A stretch of DNA of 64,000 nt from Pseudomonas sp. B21-023. GTDB taxonomy: Bacteria; Pseudomonadota; Gammaproteobacteria; Pseudomonadales; Pseudomonadaceae. The notes below the pieces were generated by a model. The model was not told the DNA's origin and did not search any database. It saw only the letters and a program-made list of their open reading frames with translations. Shown here in pieces: positions 63,523-64,000 of the stretch (positions are counted from its first letter, which is position 1; every line of letters starts with the position of its first letter). The stretch is from NCBI RefSeq assembly GCF_024749165.1, contig NZ_CP087190.1:2701501-2765500 (forward strand), in the 5' to 3' direction. Both the position numbers and the translations under genes were made by a program.

Positions 63523-64000
63523 GCTGTTGCCTCTTGTGCGTTGCGGGCGAAGAACTCGGCTTCGCTGACGATCCGGTTGACCAGGCGGCCGACGCCTTCC
63601 ACTTCCACCACCACCTCGTCGCCCGGGACCACGTCGGCCAGGCCTTCCGGGGTGCCGGTGGCGATCATGTCGCCGGGTTGCAGGGTCATGAAACTGGAGA
63701 AGTATTCGATCAGGTAGGGGATGTCGAAGATCATGTCGGCCGTGGTGCCTTGCTGTTTCAGCTCGCCGTTGATCCACGTGCGCAGGGTCAGGTTCGACGG
63801 GTCCGGCACATCGGCGGTGTCGACGATCCACGGGCCTACCGGGGTGGTGGCGTCACGGTTCTTCACCCGCAGGTTGGGGCGGTAGTAGTTCTCCAGATAG
63901 TCGCGGATGGCGTAGTCGTTGCACACCGTGTAGCCGGCCAGGTAGTCGAGGGCGTCCTCGCGCTTGACGTTGCGCGCCGGCTTGCCGATCACCGCCACCA
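63519..64000 (-). CDS. hpaG: Homoprotocatechuate degradation decarboxylase/isomerase, C-terminal part
   Basis: The last 160 residues of a fumarylacetoacetate-hydrolase-fold protein whose start lies beyond the right edge. YLAGYTVCNDYAIRDYLENY, DTADVPDPSNLTLRTWINGE, IPYLIEYFSSFMTLQPGDMI and ATGTPEGLADVVPGDEVVVE match the C-terminal domain of HpaG. It decarboxylates 5-oxopent-3-ene-1,2,5-tricarboxylate and isomerises the product. First visible gene of the operon. Confidence 0.92.

Overview
The window looks like chromosomal DNA of a Pseudomonas putida-group bacterium. It is GC-rich with dense, tightly overlapping operons. Two families of short REP palindromes typical of this group lie between genes, and the aromatic-amine catabolism, Lhr-type DNA repair and CsgEFG-linked secretion genes fit the same group. 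I see no tRNA, rRNA, CRISPR array, prophage or intact insertion sequence. Both ends are cut through genes: a LacI-type regulator on the left and hpaG on the right.

Layout. 0-2.3 kb: LacI tail, a BASS-type transporter and a Dyp peroxidase. 2.3-15.6 kb: an aromatic-amine/4-hydroxyphenylacetate (HPA) region. One arm runs leftward (aldehyde dehydrogenase, LuxR regulator, MoaF-like protein, two SDRs, porin). A divergent arm runs rightward (C2-type HPA 3-hydroxylase, its flavin reductase, an APC permease, a DUF3156-like protein). A FeaR-like AraC regulator, a cupin and an FAD amine oxidase follow. 16-17.5 kb: an orphan thioester-reductase-type SDR behind an AT-rich block. 17.5-23.5 kb: the four-gene Exo-ligase-Lhr helicase-metallophosphoesterase repair operon. 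23.6-27.4 kb: an alpha/beta hydrolase, a MerR regulator, a secreted acetoacetate-decarboxylase-like protein and an old yellow enzyme; two near-identical MerR-type promoters tie this module together. 27.4-29.6 kb: arfB and periplasmic catalase katB. 29.7-34.8 kb: an aotJQMOP-like basic amino acid ABC operon with an RpiR regulator at its end.

35.3-40.9 kb: an operon behind a very good sigma-54 promoter, encoding a beta-propeller protein, two SCO copper chaperones, a cytochrome c fused to a periplasmic binding domain, and a SurA-like chaperone. 41.1-50.7 kb: a response regulator, then one compact operon that joins a type II secretion/type IV pilus-like machine (GspE, PilM/N/O/P-like proteins, secretin, three pseudopilins) to csgEFG of the curli exporter. 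It has no platform protein (GspF/PilC) and no curlin subunit. 50.8-58.8 kb: assorted regulators and housekeeping genes (HxlR, SnoaL-like, Tat-exported deacetylase, LysR, DUF4142, exonuclease III, diguanylate cyclase, RNase Z). 58.9-64 kb: hpaGEDFHI, the homoprotocatechuate meta-cleavage pathway.

How they work together (inference). The 4-15 kb genes plausibly turn tyramine-like amines into aldehyde, HPA and then homoprotocatechuate, and hpaGEDFHI about 50 kb away carries that to pyruvate and succinate semialdehyde. Perfect AANAANAA (Crc/Hfq) motifs sit at the translation starts of five genes in the upper part and at hpaD, which suggests shared catabolite repression. The most unusual loci are the sigma-54 redox operon and the adjoining T2SS-CsgEFG hybrid operon.
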